Source: Ptychodera flava
Lineage: Eukaryota > Hemichordata > Enteropneusta > Ptychoderidae
Direction: 5' to 3'
DNA length: 64,000 nt
NCBI RefSeq assembly: GCF_041260155.1
Contig: NC_091931.1
Coordinates: 17,042,476-17,106,475 of the forward strand
The notes under the pieces were generated by a model. It worked only from the letters and a program-made list of their open reading frames with translations, had not been told where the DNA came from and searched no databases. Both the position numbers and the translations under genes were made by a program. Positions 1-11,097 of this stretch are shown in pieces; positions within the stretch are counted from its first letter, which is position 1; each line of letters starts with the position of its first letter.

Positions 1-32
1 TTGGTGCAGTGCCTGCCGCTGCAGGCGAGCAT

Positions 33-370
33 TTAAGGTAGAACGCGCCTTGGGGACAGACACTAGCACTCTCAAATTTTTTCTATTCTTTTCTGATATA
101 CCTCTTGTGGGGGTTCATTTAAATTTTTGAGGTAAGATAAAATTTACCGTCTTACTTTTAAAACTCGAAAATTTTGTTTTTTCCCTCTGGGATGGCGGCC
201 ATTTTAATTTACAATGACGGTAAATATTTGGAAATTTGTATCTATTGCACCAACTTTTGCACGGTGACCCCGGATTAGTATTATTGATTCAGTAAGAGTA
301 TGGCTAAAAAATTCACTAAGGAAAGTTTGAGCAAAATTTTAAGTCTTTCACTTTCGAAGGGCGATCTAGC
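33..370 (+). mobile_element. TTAA-type MITE, degenerate copy (family A)
   Basis: Begins TTAAGGTAGAACGCGCCT, matching the terminus of the family A elements at 23665 and 24258, and shares their internal landmarks in order: a GGGACAG box, a CTGATATACC-like box, GGCGGCCATTTT, GCACGGTGACCC and AAGTCTTTCACTTTCGA. The right end is decayed and does not reach a clean TTAA. The matching copy in the second duplication unit is at 15243-15580. Confidence 0.7.
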
Positions 371-399
371 GGAAGGTGCATAGCGTTTCTCCTTCATTT

Positions 400-780
400 C
401 CAATGGGGTTCTTCTCTTAGTTAGTTGAAAGCATAGAGCAAGAACAGTTTTAATTAGTCCCCACGGACAGCGTCCGGGGGCACTTTTAGGTTTGGTCATA
501 TCCATGCGTGCGTGCGTGCGTGTGTACTTCTGTCCGTGCGTTCGTCCGTTCACGCAGATATCTCAGAAATGCCTGGAGAGATTCCATTCAAACTTGATAC
601 TAGGATTACTCCTTATGTCATACATATGCATGTTGATTTGTTTTATGAATTAATCCAAAATAGCCGTGTGACGGCCATTTTATTAAAAAAGCGGGACTAT
701 GTCATTGACAATGACTTTTGAAAAAAGAGCGCTATAGCCTTGTACAGACTGTTTGTTGCACAGATCTCTGATATCAAACA
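400..780. other. Repeat-derived segment with CGTGCGTGCG tract
   Basis: Between the MITE and the satellite array. It contains a CGTGCGTGCGTG tract, then an 'ACGCAGATATCTCAGAAATG' segment that looks like a dispersed repeat, with a short ORF (512-721) that is identical in the second copy. The ORF has no domain I recognise, and its conservation is explained by the near-identity of the whole region, so I do not call it a gene. Confidence 0.4.
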
Positions 781-2500
781 ATAAGATATGTCATTATTCC
801 ATCAGTTAAATGCAAATTTGCATATTTGGTGAATTTTGTAATTAAGGTGATATGTCCAGCAATACTGCAGCAAATTCGATGAAACTTGGTACAGATCTTA
901 GCACACTGTCTCATAATACAGGTGCAGCCAACGAACAATGCACTTTTAAAGGGGTCCTTACTATGATAAGATATATTGTGTATGGCAAGCAATGTGAACT
1001 GACTAATTTTAAGTCAAGAGGGTAATGTTAGCTATTCATAATTTGCCCTCCCACCAAAAATTTTCGACCTACCCTCCCGCACTCAAACTTCATTTTTACC
1101 CACTCCCCACTTATTTTGCCTGTTTCCCCTCCCCACTGTAAATTTTTTTGAAGCTCCCTGCCCTGTGGCGAAAAACAATTGCCGATTTTCCCTGCCCAGG
1201 AAAAATTCTACTCAAAATTTTGTCATTCCATTTCCCCTGCAGACATGAAAAGTTATAAGTACTTGCCCTGTGTCCCAATCCCCGGAAACACCATCTCTCA
1301 ACTTCCCCTGTCATTGTTTTAAAAGTAGCTTTCCCTCTCCTTGTTTTTCGCCAAGCCCTGTTCCCAGGACAACTAACCGATATCTGCCCTGCCCTACCAA
1401 AAAACCTAAAATTTGCTCCCCTGCCACTTAAAAACATGTCCCCTGCCCGAGCAAAATTAAAATTTCCCCTGCCCTCAAAAATTGCTCCTGGAACAGCTTT
1501 TTCGATGAACAGCTCCGTTGGCTGCACCTGCATAATAGTGTACAAAGACACTTACCAGTGTCATGCGAAATAATTTGCATATTTCATAACTTTCTTAATG
1601 AGTGGGCTATGTCCACAACCGCTGCGTCAAATTTGACGAAGCATGGTACAAATGTTGATCTCTCAATACTGTAATACCGTTTGAAGACATTGAGCAGTAT
1701 CGTGTCAATTAATTACGTATTTGCATATTTGATGAACTTTCATAATTAGTATGATATGTCTAGAAATACTGCATTAAATTTGATGAAATGTGACACAGAT
1801 GTTGATCTTTAGGTGATGTAATAGTGTGGAAAGATATGTAGAAGTATCATGTCAATTAACTGCTGATTTGCTAATGCAATGTATTACCTTGAAAATGATT
1901 ATTGGACCAGTTTTATGTCATATTGCATATATAAGCTTAATGAATTTTCATAATTAGGCTGATATATCAAGAAAGTTTCATCACATTTCATAAAACTTGG
2001 TACAGATGTTGAACTCACATTGCTTTATCATTTGAATGAAGACTTTTATCAGTGCCATTCAAATTAATTGCTAATTTGCATATTTAATGAATTTTCCTAA
2101 TTATTGGGCTATGTCCAGAAGTACTGCATCAAATTTGATGAAACTTGGTACAGATTTTGATCTTTCAGTACTGTAATACTGTGCAAAGACATTAAGCAGT
2201 ATCATGCCAATTGATTGCTAATTTGGTCTTTGCCGTGTCATGTTAATTAATTGTTAATTTACATATTTACTGAACTTTCCTAATTAGAGTGATATGTCAA
2301 GGAATACCTCATCAGATTTGATGAAATTTTGTACAGATATTGATCTCACAGTGCTGTAATACAATAATATTCGTCGACACTTTGCGGTATATATTGTGCA
2401 TGAAATGTGGTACACATGATAATCTGTCAGTGTCATAATAGAATGCAAAAATGTTTGGCGACATCCAGTCGATCTATTACTAGTTGACTTATATAATGAC
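780..2500 (+). repeat. Satellite-like array, ~150-200 bp units ('AATTTGCATATTTAATGAA' family), copy 1
   Basis: At least six diverged units. Each follows the order: AATTTGCATATTTAATGAA-like box, TTTCCTAATTA, TGATATGTCCAGAAATACTG, CATCAAATTTGATGAAACTT, GGTACAGATGTTGATCT, CTGTAATAC. Unit landmarks (the GATATGTC/GCTATGTC box) fall near 848, 1604, 1750, 1960, 2107 and 2287. A CCCTGCCC-rich block (1030-1510) interrupts the array between the first and second units. The same family recurs at 61790-62590. Confidence 0.8.
1030..1510. repeat. C-rich CCCTGCCC-punctuated block inside the satellite array
   Basis: Short AT-rich pieces punctuated by CCCTGCC/CCCCTGCCC/CCCACTCCCC runs give a strongly strand-asymmetric, pyrimidine-rich block. 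The open frame on the minus strand (1111-1551) is a by-product of this composition, shows no protein family and is not called. A block of similar style in the opposite orientation lies at 8870-9260. Confidence 0.6.
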
Positions 2501-3587
2501 ATTTTGTAATTAGGGTGGGGTCCCATATTGTTTTAACGTTTTCACCACCATGGAACTCATCTTTAATCATAGACCTAATTAATGAACAGGACTCTATCCT
2601 CTCCAAGGACTTGTTATCAAAGTACCTATTAAACAAGTGGGGACTGTGTCATAACCCATGACTTGTTAAACCTGTCACAAATTTCGTTGGATGTTATCCA
2701 AGGAAGAGTGAATTACAGATAACTCTGCATGGTCCGAAGCATTGTGATTATATTAAAGTTCCCGGACTTGCCAGGTAAGTTTCACAAAATCCATGGTGCT
2801 TACTCACCGATGCGCAAGTTGTTAATTTTGCTACTGGATGGACGATTAGATATTAAAACAGGATGAGCTGTCTTATGGAGAACGACATATGATTGTTTTT
2901 GCGTTCAATGACTTGATTGGATTTTTTTCGGGTATTAGCAAAGCGTTATCACTTCAAACATTCAGCTTCTGGTGAGTAAAGCTGCGATTCTCATTTGCAA
3001 AATATTCAGTGTGTTTGTCGGTCATGATAAAAATATTCTATTCGAAAATTCCTAAAGAATTCGAAAATGGAATCATACCTTCGTTTACATTGGAACTAGA
3101 GATGCATCCTGTATTTTTAATATGGGTGGGTCTATACCATCCGTTATTGATTAAAATTGATTGTTTAGTAAACCATTATATGACCTTTTGAGGAGGCCAG
3201 ACCGATGGAATCCACATGACTTCGCTGTTTGACAAAATTCCACTCATGTATGTCACGAACAGAACATCATGCGAACGCATCAGGAACCGCGCATAGCACG
3301 CTGGGAGATTAATAGCCACTTTCATAGTCAAACATTCACCATTCAATATCCTTGATCGCACGTAGGAAAACATTTGTCCTTGACTTTGTTGGGTCTCGGT
3401 TCAAGGCTTTTGGGTTACATATTCTGATTGTCAGAAAGCGAATTTACTGACGGATCTGTTGGCAACTTACCAACACAACAGATGTGAGAGGTTGTAGCCA
3501 TCATACGTAAACGAGTTGGCACAACGACAGCGTTATACCGAACCCTTAAACTAACGGGACTACTGCGGCGCCATCACCATCAACAGT

Positions 3588-3743
3588 ATGACAGCCGTCG
3601 ATGCTTTCTGTGGCATGGTTCTGTACTACACATGCTCAGCTGTTATGTTACTCGCAGTCTGCTGGAAAACGCTGAAGTATTTCTACCCAGAAGTCAAGTT
3701 ACCCACACCCGTGAGACTCCGCGACTGGAGAAAGAAAGAGTAA
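3588..3743 (+). CDS. Small predicted single-pass membrane ORF (51 aa) or membrane-segment exon
   Basis: An ATG opens a 51-codon frame ending TAA. The product has a short N-terminus (MTAVDAFCG), a hydrophobic stretch at about residues 9-26 (VLYYTCSAVMLLAVCW core), then a basic, proline-containing tail ending RLRDWRKKE. This is the layout of a small single-pass membrane protein or an N-terminal anchor exon. A branch-point-like CTAAC followed by CATCAACAG precedes the ATG, and GTAAGC starts at 3740 just before the stop. The piece could therefore be a 153-nt internal exon (3587-3739), a multiple of three. Copy 2 keeps the frame open with three amino acid changes and one silent change. I do not recognise the family. 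It lies in the highly similar part of the duplication, so conservation is weak evidence. Confidence 0.35.
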   Translation: MTAVDAFCGMVLYYTCSAVMLLAVCWKTLKYFYPEVKLPTPVRLRDWRKKE

Positions 3744-5010
3744 GCACGAACACGAACAAAGCGCATCGACATTTGGAAGGTAAAACGTCAAGCTGAGTGC
3801 AGGTTGTCCAACATGATAAACATCTCTATGCAGATCATTGAAATTAGGTTACCAGAAATGTCCATACCAGAGCAGAATTATCTGCTAAAATCGTCTGCAT
3901 ATTATAAGATTTCGCTCGCTAAAACTGTCGAAAGACATGGAAATCATTTAGTTCACCACCATATTACCATGAAAGGGGCAACACATCTGTACACTAGCAT
4001 GACCTATCTTGCATATATTTAGAAGGGCATGTATTCAACACAAATCGCTCGAGACTGACATTGAATGATGTGACCGTATAAACTGAACGCGTATACAAAG
4101 CACTGCACAGACAAGTGTCCTGAAGCTGACCCGAATTGAACTGCTGACGACCTCGATTCACCCCAAGTAGATGGCCTTAGCGCTGTGTGATATGTCATCT
4201 TACATTCATTTGTAGGATGACCAGGTTGATGAACGTATTTATAAACGACTTTTCATTTGTCTATTTATCTTTACACTTGAATGATGTCTAGCAAATCGCG
4301 CTATTTTACGAAAGAATTGGAATATACATGTATGTAAACAATGGAGTGTCTCATCGCCATGAGTGTCCTTGTGTTAGGCATATTTCACTACTTAATCTGT
4401 ACATATTGCGTGTAATTAAAGTCTTCCGCTGAATGACATGCACCAATTCACATTTTTACCCTGTCGACGGTAGTTTTCTTGGATTTTTGTCATGTAAACG
4501 GTTTTCTAAGGTTAGAGTCAAGACGTTGCTTGAGTCACACCGCACCTCTGCAGTTTTTCCGCCCTTGACAAATTAGCTTCAGGCTAGAAGAGTCCTTCTG
4601 AAATAAGTATGAAGGAAGAAGCAGAGAAGCCTGATCCCGTGATTCTTCCAGGATTAAATTCAAAGTAAATATTGTATTTAGGCCTATCGTGGATAAAGTG
4701 AGTTAACAATAAATATCGATGAGACAGTATCATGAATATGGTACTCCTGAGTGAACTGTAGTGTTTATAAATTTAAGATATAGGTTAGATCGCATGAAAA
4801 TAGAACACAAACTTGATTTTATTCAGATCTGATTGCCTTGTGACAAATTTTAACCTATGCAGAAAAAACCAGAGAGGTATTTGTTTGGTGACAGAGTGCG
4901 ATTACCATTACTTTTCGGGTTTAATGTCTGAACTGTTCCTCCGCGAATGAATTTCAAAGCAAAAACCAATCTGTAAAGTGAATCTCTCACCAAATAGTAA
5001 ATACACATGG
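3744..5010. other. Non-coding interval, no gene seen
   Basis: Contains a 72-codon ORF (3804-4022) that is identical in copy 2 (19219-19437), but the surrounding DNA is equally identical and the peptide has no recognisable feature. From about 4075 the identity with copy 2 drops. No splice-bounded coding exon was recognised. Confidence 0.4.
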
Positions 5011-5011
5011 C

Positions 5012-5232
5012 GGGGTGGTCACCGGAACTTTACTCGAAGCCCGTATAGGACCCATACATGTACGACCAATGTGAACACTGTATCCAAGGTACAGTGTTGA
5101 TGTTTGTATAATACATCTCAAACTTTGTGTGCTGCAGCTATGTTGAAGTGATGCATCTGAGATATCGTGAATGGAATTCATTGTTTCTAAACAAGAAAAT
5201 CGCACTGCAGGTACAGTTCCGATTGACCTCCT
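5012..5232 (-). mobile_element. Degenerate copy of the AGGGATATAG MITE (family B)
   Basis: Aligns along its length, in reverse complement, with the better preserved element at 27184-27421: shared blocks include CCGGAACTT, GGACCCATACATGTACGACC, TGTATCCAAGG, GCAGCTATG, TGCATCT.AGATATCGT and CATTGTTT.TAAACAAGAAA, then CAGTTCCGA. Termini are eroded. Present in both duplication copies (also 20453-20668), so it predates the duplication. Confidence 0.7.
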
Positions 5233-5233
5233 C

Positions 5234-5639
5234 CCGCTGTATGACATGCACCAACTCACATTTTTACCCTGTCGACGGTAGTTTTCTTGGATTTTTGTGC
5301 CTCGGGGACAGATATTTGGACTCTCAAATTGCTACATTTCTTTTTCTGATCTACCACTTGTTAGTGCTCATTTTAAAGCTCTTCGAGAAAGAAAAACTTT
5401 CTTTTTCGAAAATCCAAAATTTACCTTCCCCCATAGAGTTAACAAGAGATGACGGCCATTTTGAATTTCAAATATCGCAAAACGTTGCGTAATTTCTTTC
5501 GCTAGATATAGTTCCAGACTTTGTACGGTGACCACCCGATTTTTACTGTTGTTTTGGTAAGAGAATGATTCAAGGTTTCATTGAAGAAAGTGTGAGCAAA
5601 AGTTTAAGTCTTTCACCTTCAAGTCGCATACTGCCTTAA
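5234..5639 (+). mobile_element. Chimeric insertion: 65-bp local duplicate fused to a 5'-truncated TTAA MITE
   Basis: 5234-5298 repeats 4426-4490 with only two mismatches. At 5299 the sequence switches inside a family A MITE (GCCTCGGGGACAGATATTTG...) that runs to a proper right end, CGCATACTGCC followed by TTAA at 5636-5639. Copy 2 lacks all of this: CTCCTCC joins TTTTAACAGTATG at about 20670. The MITE's left terminus and left TTAA are therefore missing and replaced by a patch from ~800 bp upstream. Confidence 0.8.
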
Positions 5640-8600
5640 CAATATACAAGTCAGTGGCTATGCCATCCCTTCAAGGGTAGGTTCCCCTCCGAAAACCGGC
5701 CTAAGTATACAGAATACAGAAAATCCTATAACAACGTCGACTGATTTGGTGTTTCATTTTGCTACTTAGGAGACAAGCTGTCCTTACATCAGTGTGCAAC
5801 AAACTGTTTTACTTAAAACGACGAAAAACAACTTGAATGTAACCATACTTTCATTGGACAACCACAGATTCAGTGCATTTGTTGTTACACTAAGTTGTTC
5901 CTATAATGTTATCTATCCCAAAGCTGTGATGTTAGGTTTTTTCTCTAGGGACACTGCAATAGGATAAAGATACAAATATGTATTCCACAAAATTTACGAA
6001 CCGAGTATGTCATTGACATTTTTTTAATTATTATCAGACGACAAAGTAAAGAGTTCACAAGAATGCCAAATGTTATTCATGCCTTTCTATAGTCATATGA
6101 TCTTAGTGCTGTCAACTTATATGTAATTAGGATAATGGTGAACATATTTCAGAAGTCTGTTTTTTCTTGTAACGGTATCATTTCACTTGCATAAGGAGTC
6201 TATCTAAAGAAATATTGACATCGATTCTAAAAAAACCCGAGTTTCTTGCCGCCATCATATTCGTGCCTCTGTATACAGCATATTTCACTTGTATACCTGT
6301 AAATTGTGTTCTACCCCATCTAATCTAATTTCTGCTCTGAAGGGGCGACAGATCTTTCATTGTAGCTTGTGCGTAGTACTTCACGCTGTACAAACAGGTA
6401 GAGGAATATAGCCTGCAATATAATACTTGGAATCGAAGTTTAACTCTCAACGAGTGTCCCAGTCTTTTGACTGAGAACACAGCCCCTCGATATCCCTGGG
6501 AGTTCACTATTGTAGCCTAACAATTACGTTCGGTTTTATTAGGATGTATTCAAAAACAATATACCAGATTAGGCTCAGGCAACAAAAAGCCTCATAGCAA
6601 TCTAATGTATTCATAGGGTGCAGCTGCTATACCCTAGAGGTACATGCAAAACAAAACTGAATTGATACTTTGAATAGTCAATGTGGCAAAACCATACATT
6701 GAGTATGTGTGCAGGAAGTAAATTTGCATACGAGAAGTAGCTTAGTTCGACGGATTAGTGTGAATGAAATTATTATGGATGTTGAGCACCGAGAGTCTTA
6801 CCCCTAGACTACAATTTAACCAAGAACAGGGAAACTTCAATAAACGTTGACTCTTTGATGATCGAACTGTAATATAACTGAATATTAGAGAAATAAAGGG
6901 CGACGCCCTGACCATGAACGTTTATTTATGGGCAAGGGAGAGAAGAAAGCCAAAAATTAACGGTGGAGGCTTATTGTCAGGGCGGAGTCTGTTATTTCCT
7001 TATATATTTCTTTATATTATCAACGAACCCAAGAAAACAGTCAAAATTTATGGAAATTTCCAAAACTTAGGACAACGGTGCCCCGGAACTTGTGCAATGT
7101 CACGCGTGCTGTAAAAAATTTGCAAAGCTGGAGATTTTTGGAGAAAAGTGTCTGAACTTGGTCCACAAGTGCTTCATTTTGTGTTGTGATGGATGATGAT
7201 TTTTGTACAAATCACAATTTACGTTTTAGCTGTTAAGTTACGATTTTATGTTATTATTCATATCATGTGCATGTAAACAAACCGTTACTGTGTATTTGTG
7301 GTGAGCCACGTGGTTCAGCTCGAGCAATTAAAATGAGACGGACAGGCCATGGTAATATAATGAAAGTTATTACTTGCCATTTGAGTTGTCGACGTTTCTG
7401 GGAATTCAATTTTTATACAGACACTGATGCAGAGAAATACCAGTAGAAGCTGATGCCCAAGTTGGTTCGTTGTTACTCCATGATGTTACATTTGAACACG
7501 TTGCCCGTTCTACTTGATTGAGTGTTCCTCTTTGAGTGTTACTTACATACTACAGCACTGTAATATACTGCAGCACGCATTGCACGGTTTGACGATAAAA
7601 AATGATCAGATTCCAAGGTCAGCGTATCGGTAGCAAGAGAGGTTGGCTGGCCGGCTTTCTGCATAGTGGTTATAGCATCACCCAGGAACACGGTTCCTGC
7701 ACAGAATCAAATAAACTGAAGTTTATATGTCAAGAGCGACTTGCAGAGTGTGCATGGATATACGTAGTTCAATCCAACATGATAAAGTGAACATGAAGAG
7801 AAAACGAAGAGAAAATATCGTACTCCCCAAGTGCCACAATAGTTCTTGTAAACATACATTAAAAACAATATATCGTATTGAAATGCAACTCACCTTTTAA
7901 TTTTATGCATGCAACTATCGTCACTTAATGACAAATTCCCGCCTTCAATAAAATAGGGAATTCATTAAGTAACAATTTCCATTTCCTAACGGACAAAACT
8001 TCTGAAATCTTCCCCTGCAAATAGCTTCAAGTATAGGTAGGCAGTTCACTGATTGAGCATCGAAGAGGCACAATAATATGCGAATCGATGGAATTATATG
8101 CCATCAACTTGAATTAAAGTTAGCTGTTTATATATCACAAAACACGCTTGAATGCAGCGATAAAAAAGTGATCAGGAAATGAACACTACTTTCAATTTTC
8201 TGTGCTACAAGTTAACTGAAAACGACGAAATACATATTTGAATTTGCCCTTTGTTATTTGTACAAATCCTCAATGAAAGGTTCTGAGCAGATGCAAGTGG
8301 GCAGTAGATCATCATTATAGGGTAACGACATGACATGTGCCAGACAGACTTAACGTAAGGAGTGGCACGGTTGAATGAGCTCGTTACCTTAGAACTTTTA
8401 CGTCATACTAAAATAGCCCTGGAAGATAGCTGGTGTAACTTACTATGGACCTTGTTTACAACACTAAACATGATTTTTATCGGGGCATCAGCACATACAG
8501 AAATTCCCTACGCTATGTAAGGAATGAGTAATGTTAAGATTTGCCATCTTCTAATGAAGAAAAAACGCGTACAAGCAATGCTGCGCCCCGTGTGCTTGTG

Positions 8601-9960
8601 AGTCTCATTTGTGGAATCAAAGTCCTAGTTACCTCTGACCTCCGTGCTTCATCTTTGGTTGTCCTCTGCATGCAAATATATCATTCCATATACTTTCATC
8701 TCATCGGTAGGATTCCGAGCGTCGTACGTCCTGACTAAAAGGTGAGGTTTTGGTCTGTTTTCATTTTTTTTTTGAATCGAAATATTTTGCGCAAAGCATA
8801 TTGCACCGATGACATGGCACAAGTGCCACAAACTAAGTTGTTCGTGCAAAAAAGTGTTTGTGAGCATTTTTTTTCAGTGGGCGGGCAAATTTAAAAACTA
8901 AATAGCGGGCGGGAAGAAATTTCAGTTTTTACGATGGGTGGGGAGAAAAGTTTTGGCAGTGGGTACCTGAAAATAGCTAGAGTGAGGGGAATCCCGTGGT
9001 CAATGTAACTTCTTGGAAGATAAGGCTCCCAATTCAGAGGACAGCAACGTCCAAAGGTTGAAATAACAAGTATCTTTCTGGCACAATTATGCAATGGGGA
9101 ATTTCAGAGGAGGGGAGAGGACAGTGGTGAGCGTAATTAGTTTTGGGAAGTTGGGAGCGGGCAGACCATAGATACTGGAGGGCAGTGGGCGTCATAATTC
9201 AGTGGGAGGGCACATTTTCCGACATTGCGAGTGGGAGGGCATCTACGAACAACTTAACTTTACCCTCAAAATTTTAGGTCAAGTTCAAAAATATCAAAAT
9301 CACTATATCAGCCTTCGAAACATGTTTTGTGATGATATTGTAAAATTGACGAAATTTTCTAGTTGGCGGCACCTGATGGGCAAGTAAGGACACCAAGCTT
9401 TCATAGGTTCACGGTGAGTGCACCCTATATTAGAGGCTGCTTGCATTCGTTAATATATTATGTCAACAACAGACGACTAGCCCTTTCATTCAATACTGTC
9501 GCGCACAAGACCACCAATTCACTTGCGGGTTCGGAAGAAAAATAGTGCAGACCTTGAAGTTTTGATACCTGCACGGATGCTGGTTTAGTTTGAACTTTAA
9601 TGTCAAGAATTTTTGTAAAGATATTTTTCTGCCTGAATCAAAATGCAGACTGTTGTGAATAATGGCTGAAGCATTCAGTGGTAACAGGAGGAGCTATAGG
9701 GGCCATAGAAATCATAACAATGAGCCTGAATATTGTCAAAAAACACAACTGAGGGCGCTATTTCATCGCTATCTCAAAATTTCCGTGGACTTGCCCACAC
9801 GAAAATTCATCAGTAGTCAAGCTGACATTGATCTTGTGCCATGTGGGTCGTAGTTAATATTCATCGTCATCACACACAGGAGGGTAATTTCCTGATTGCT
9901 ACCCAATGATGCAACGCTTTTGGTCAAATATCTTACAGTAGATTTCCTCAATCTATTTCA
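5640..9960. other. Long non-coding interval with copy-specific insertions
   Basis: No protein-coding exon recognised. Compared with copy 2, this copy has extra blocks at about 6878-7366, about 8815-9385 and about 9500-9850. The remaining sequence aligns to 20670-25420 with moderate divergence. The 8070-8110 and 8270-8290 stretches are the unoccupied sites for three transposon insertions present in copy 2. Confidence 0.5.
8815..9385. repeat. G-rich 'GGGCGGGC/GTGGGAGGGC' block, copy 1-specific insertion
   Basis: Absent from copy 2, where GCTGACATGGGAAAGTAAAG joins directly. Composed of purine-rich pieces (GTGGGCGGGC, GGGTGGGGAG, GTGGGAGGGC) alternating with AT-rich sequence. In style it is the reverse complement of the C-rich block at 1030-1510. 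No coding signal. Confidence 0.55.
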
Positions 9961-9961
9961 G
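9930..9961 (+). promoter_or_regulatory. Candidate 3' splice site of a 5'UTR intron
   Basis: A pyrimidine-rich tract TTCCTCAATCTATTTCAG ends 29 bases before the oxidase ATG. It is retained in copy 2 (ending about 25412), where the tract and the following GGCTTGT are the same. It fits a non-coding first exon upstream. No matching donor could be assigned. Confidence 0.4.
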
Positions 9962-9990
9962 GCTTGTGAAATTCAAAAATTCGATTCACC

Positions 9991-11097
9991 ATGTCAAAAC
10001 CGATGCTGGTGTGTGTGGATGACTATGAAAAATATGCTAGAGAACACCTAAATCAGCACAGTGTGGCGTACTATACTTGTGGAGCGGACGAGGAAGTTAG
10101 CGTGAAGGAAAATAGACAAGCATTTCGTCGTTTTAGGATAAAACCCAGGGTTCTGCGAGACGTCTCAAAGAGAGATTTATCAACATCGATTCTTGGTCAG
10201 AAAATTGATTTCCCAATCTTAATCGGACCGGCAGGGACGCAATGCCTGGTCCATCACGAAGGAGAAGTAGCAGCTGCCAAAGCTGCAAATGCGATGAAGA
10301 CATGTATAGTGTTGAGTACATTCTCAACAAAATCCCTGGAGGAAGTAAGTCAGGCTGCTCCCAATTGTCTTCGATGGTTTCAGTTGTACATTTGGCGGCC
10401 TCGCTCAATCGCTGTCAATTTAGTGAGAAGGGCAGAGGCTGCTGGTTTCAAAGCGTTGGTTCTGACCTTAGATATGCCAATCTTGGGAAAACGGCGCAGT
10501 GAATGGTATGCTGGTGGATTTCAAATGCCACCCCATTTGCACCTCCCACATCTTCCAAAAGAGCTCATGGGACAAGCCAAAGAAGACGCACGGCAAGAGT
10601 ATGGTGCTCCAGCAGACATGGTAATAGGTGCCTCACTAACATGGGAGTGTGTTGAGTGGCTGAAATCCATCACCAGCCTTCCAATTATCCTGAAGGGCAT
10701 TTTGACCCCGGAAGATGCTTTGCTAGCGGTGCAGCACCAAGTTGCTGGTATTGTGGTGTCTAACCATGGAGGGAGACATTTGGACTATGTGCAGCCGACG
10801 ATAGAAGTCCTGCCAAAGATTGTGGAAGTAGTCAAGGGTAAAGTTGAAGTCTACATGGATAGTGGTGTACGTACTGGTACAGACGTCTTCAAGGCATTGG
10901 CTTTGGGAGCAAAAGCTGTATTTGTTGGAAGACCAATCATTTATGGGCTTGCATATGACGGGGAAGAAGGAGCCAGACAAGTGTTACAGATTCTGAGGGA
11001 TGAGTTTAGCTTGGCAATGGCTTTGTCCGGTTGCTCTAGTGTCAGCGATATCAAGCAAGAATATTTAATGCATGAATCTCAACTTGCAAAGTTATAA
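9991..11097 (+). CDS. FMN-dependent 2-hydroxyacid oxidase (glycolate oxidase/HAO family), intact, single exon
   Basis: A 368-residue intact frame matching the family's usual ~350-370 residues. These peroxisomal enzymes oxidise 2-hydroxyacids (glycolate or longer chains) to 2-oxoacids, passing electrons to O2 and making H2O2. Visible family residues include Tyr27 in the YYTCGA motif, Tyr133 in WFQLY, Asp161 and Arg168 in the LTLDMPILGKR segment, Lys235 in ILKGIL, catalytic His259 and Arg262 in VSNHGGRHLD, and the FMN-phosphate loop DSGVRTG...FVGRP (Asp290-Pro315). The C-terminal tripeptide AKL is a permissible PTS1 peroxisomal signal. Residues STF (109-111) and PIILKGIL resemble the long-chain HAO2 type more than HAO1, but the first Tyr is HAO1-like, so no symbol is given. 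The start has ACC before ATG, and a splice-acceptor-like tract ending in AG at 9961 suggests a 5'UTR intron. The coding region has no introns, unlike vertebrate HAO genes. Confidence 0.95.
   Translation: MSKPMLVCVDDYEKYAREHLNQHSVAYYTCGADEEVSVKENRQAFRRFRIKPRVLRDVSKRDLSTSILGQKIDFPILIGPAGTQCLVHHEGEVAAAKAANAMKTCIVLSTFSTKSLEEVSQAAPNCLRWFQLYIWRPRSIAVNLVRRAEAAGFKALVLTLDMPILGKRRSEWYAGGFQMPPHLHLPHLPKELMGQAKEDARQEYGAPADMVIGASLTWECVEWLKSITSLPIILKGILTPEDALLAVQHQVAGIVVSNHGGRHLDYVQPTIEVLPKIVEVVKGKVEVYMDSGVRTGTDVFKALALGAKAVFVGRPIIYGLAYDGEEGARQVLQILRDEFSLAMALSGCSSVSDIKQEYLMHESQLAKL

Noticed and set aside
1111..1551. 146-codon minus-strand ORF
   Set aside because: It lies in the C-rich CCCTGCC block, has skewed composition (Gly/Arg/Phe), and is broken in the second copy.
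3804..4022. 72-codon ORF identical in both duplication copies (also 19219-19437)
   Set aside because: The surrounding non-coding DNA is equally identical, the peptide has no features, and no splice or promoter context was seen.
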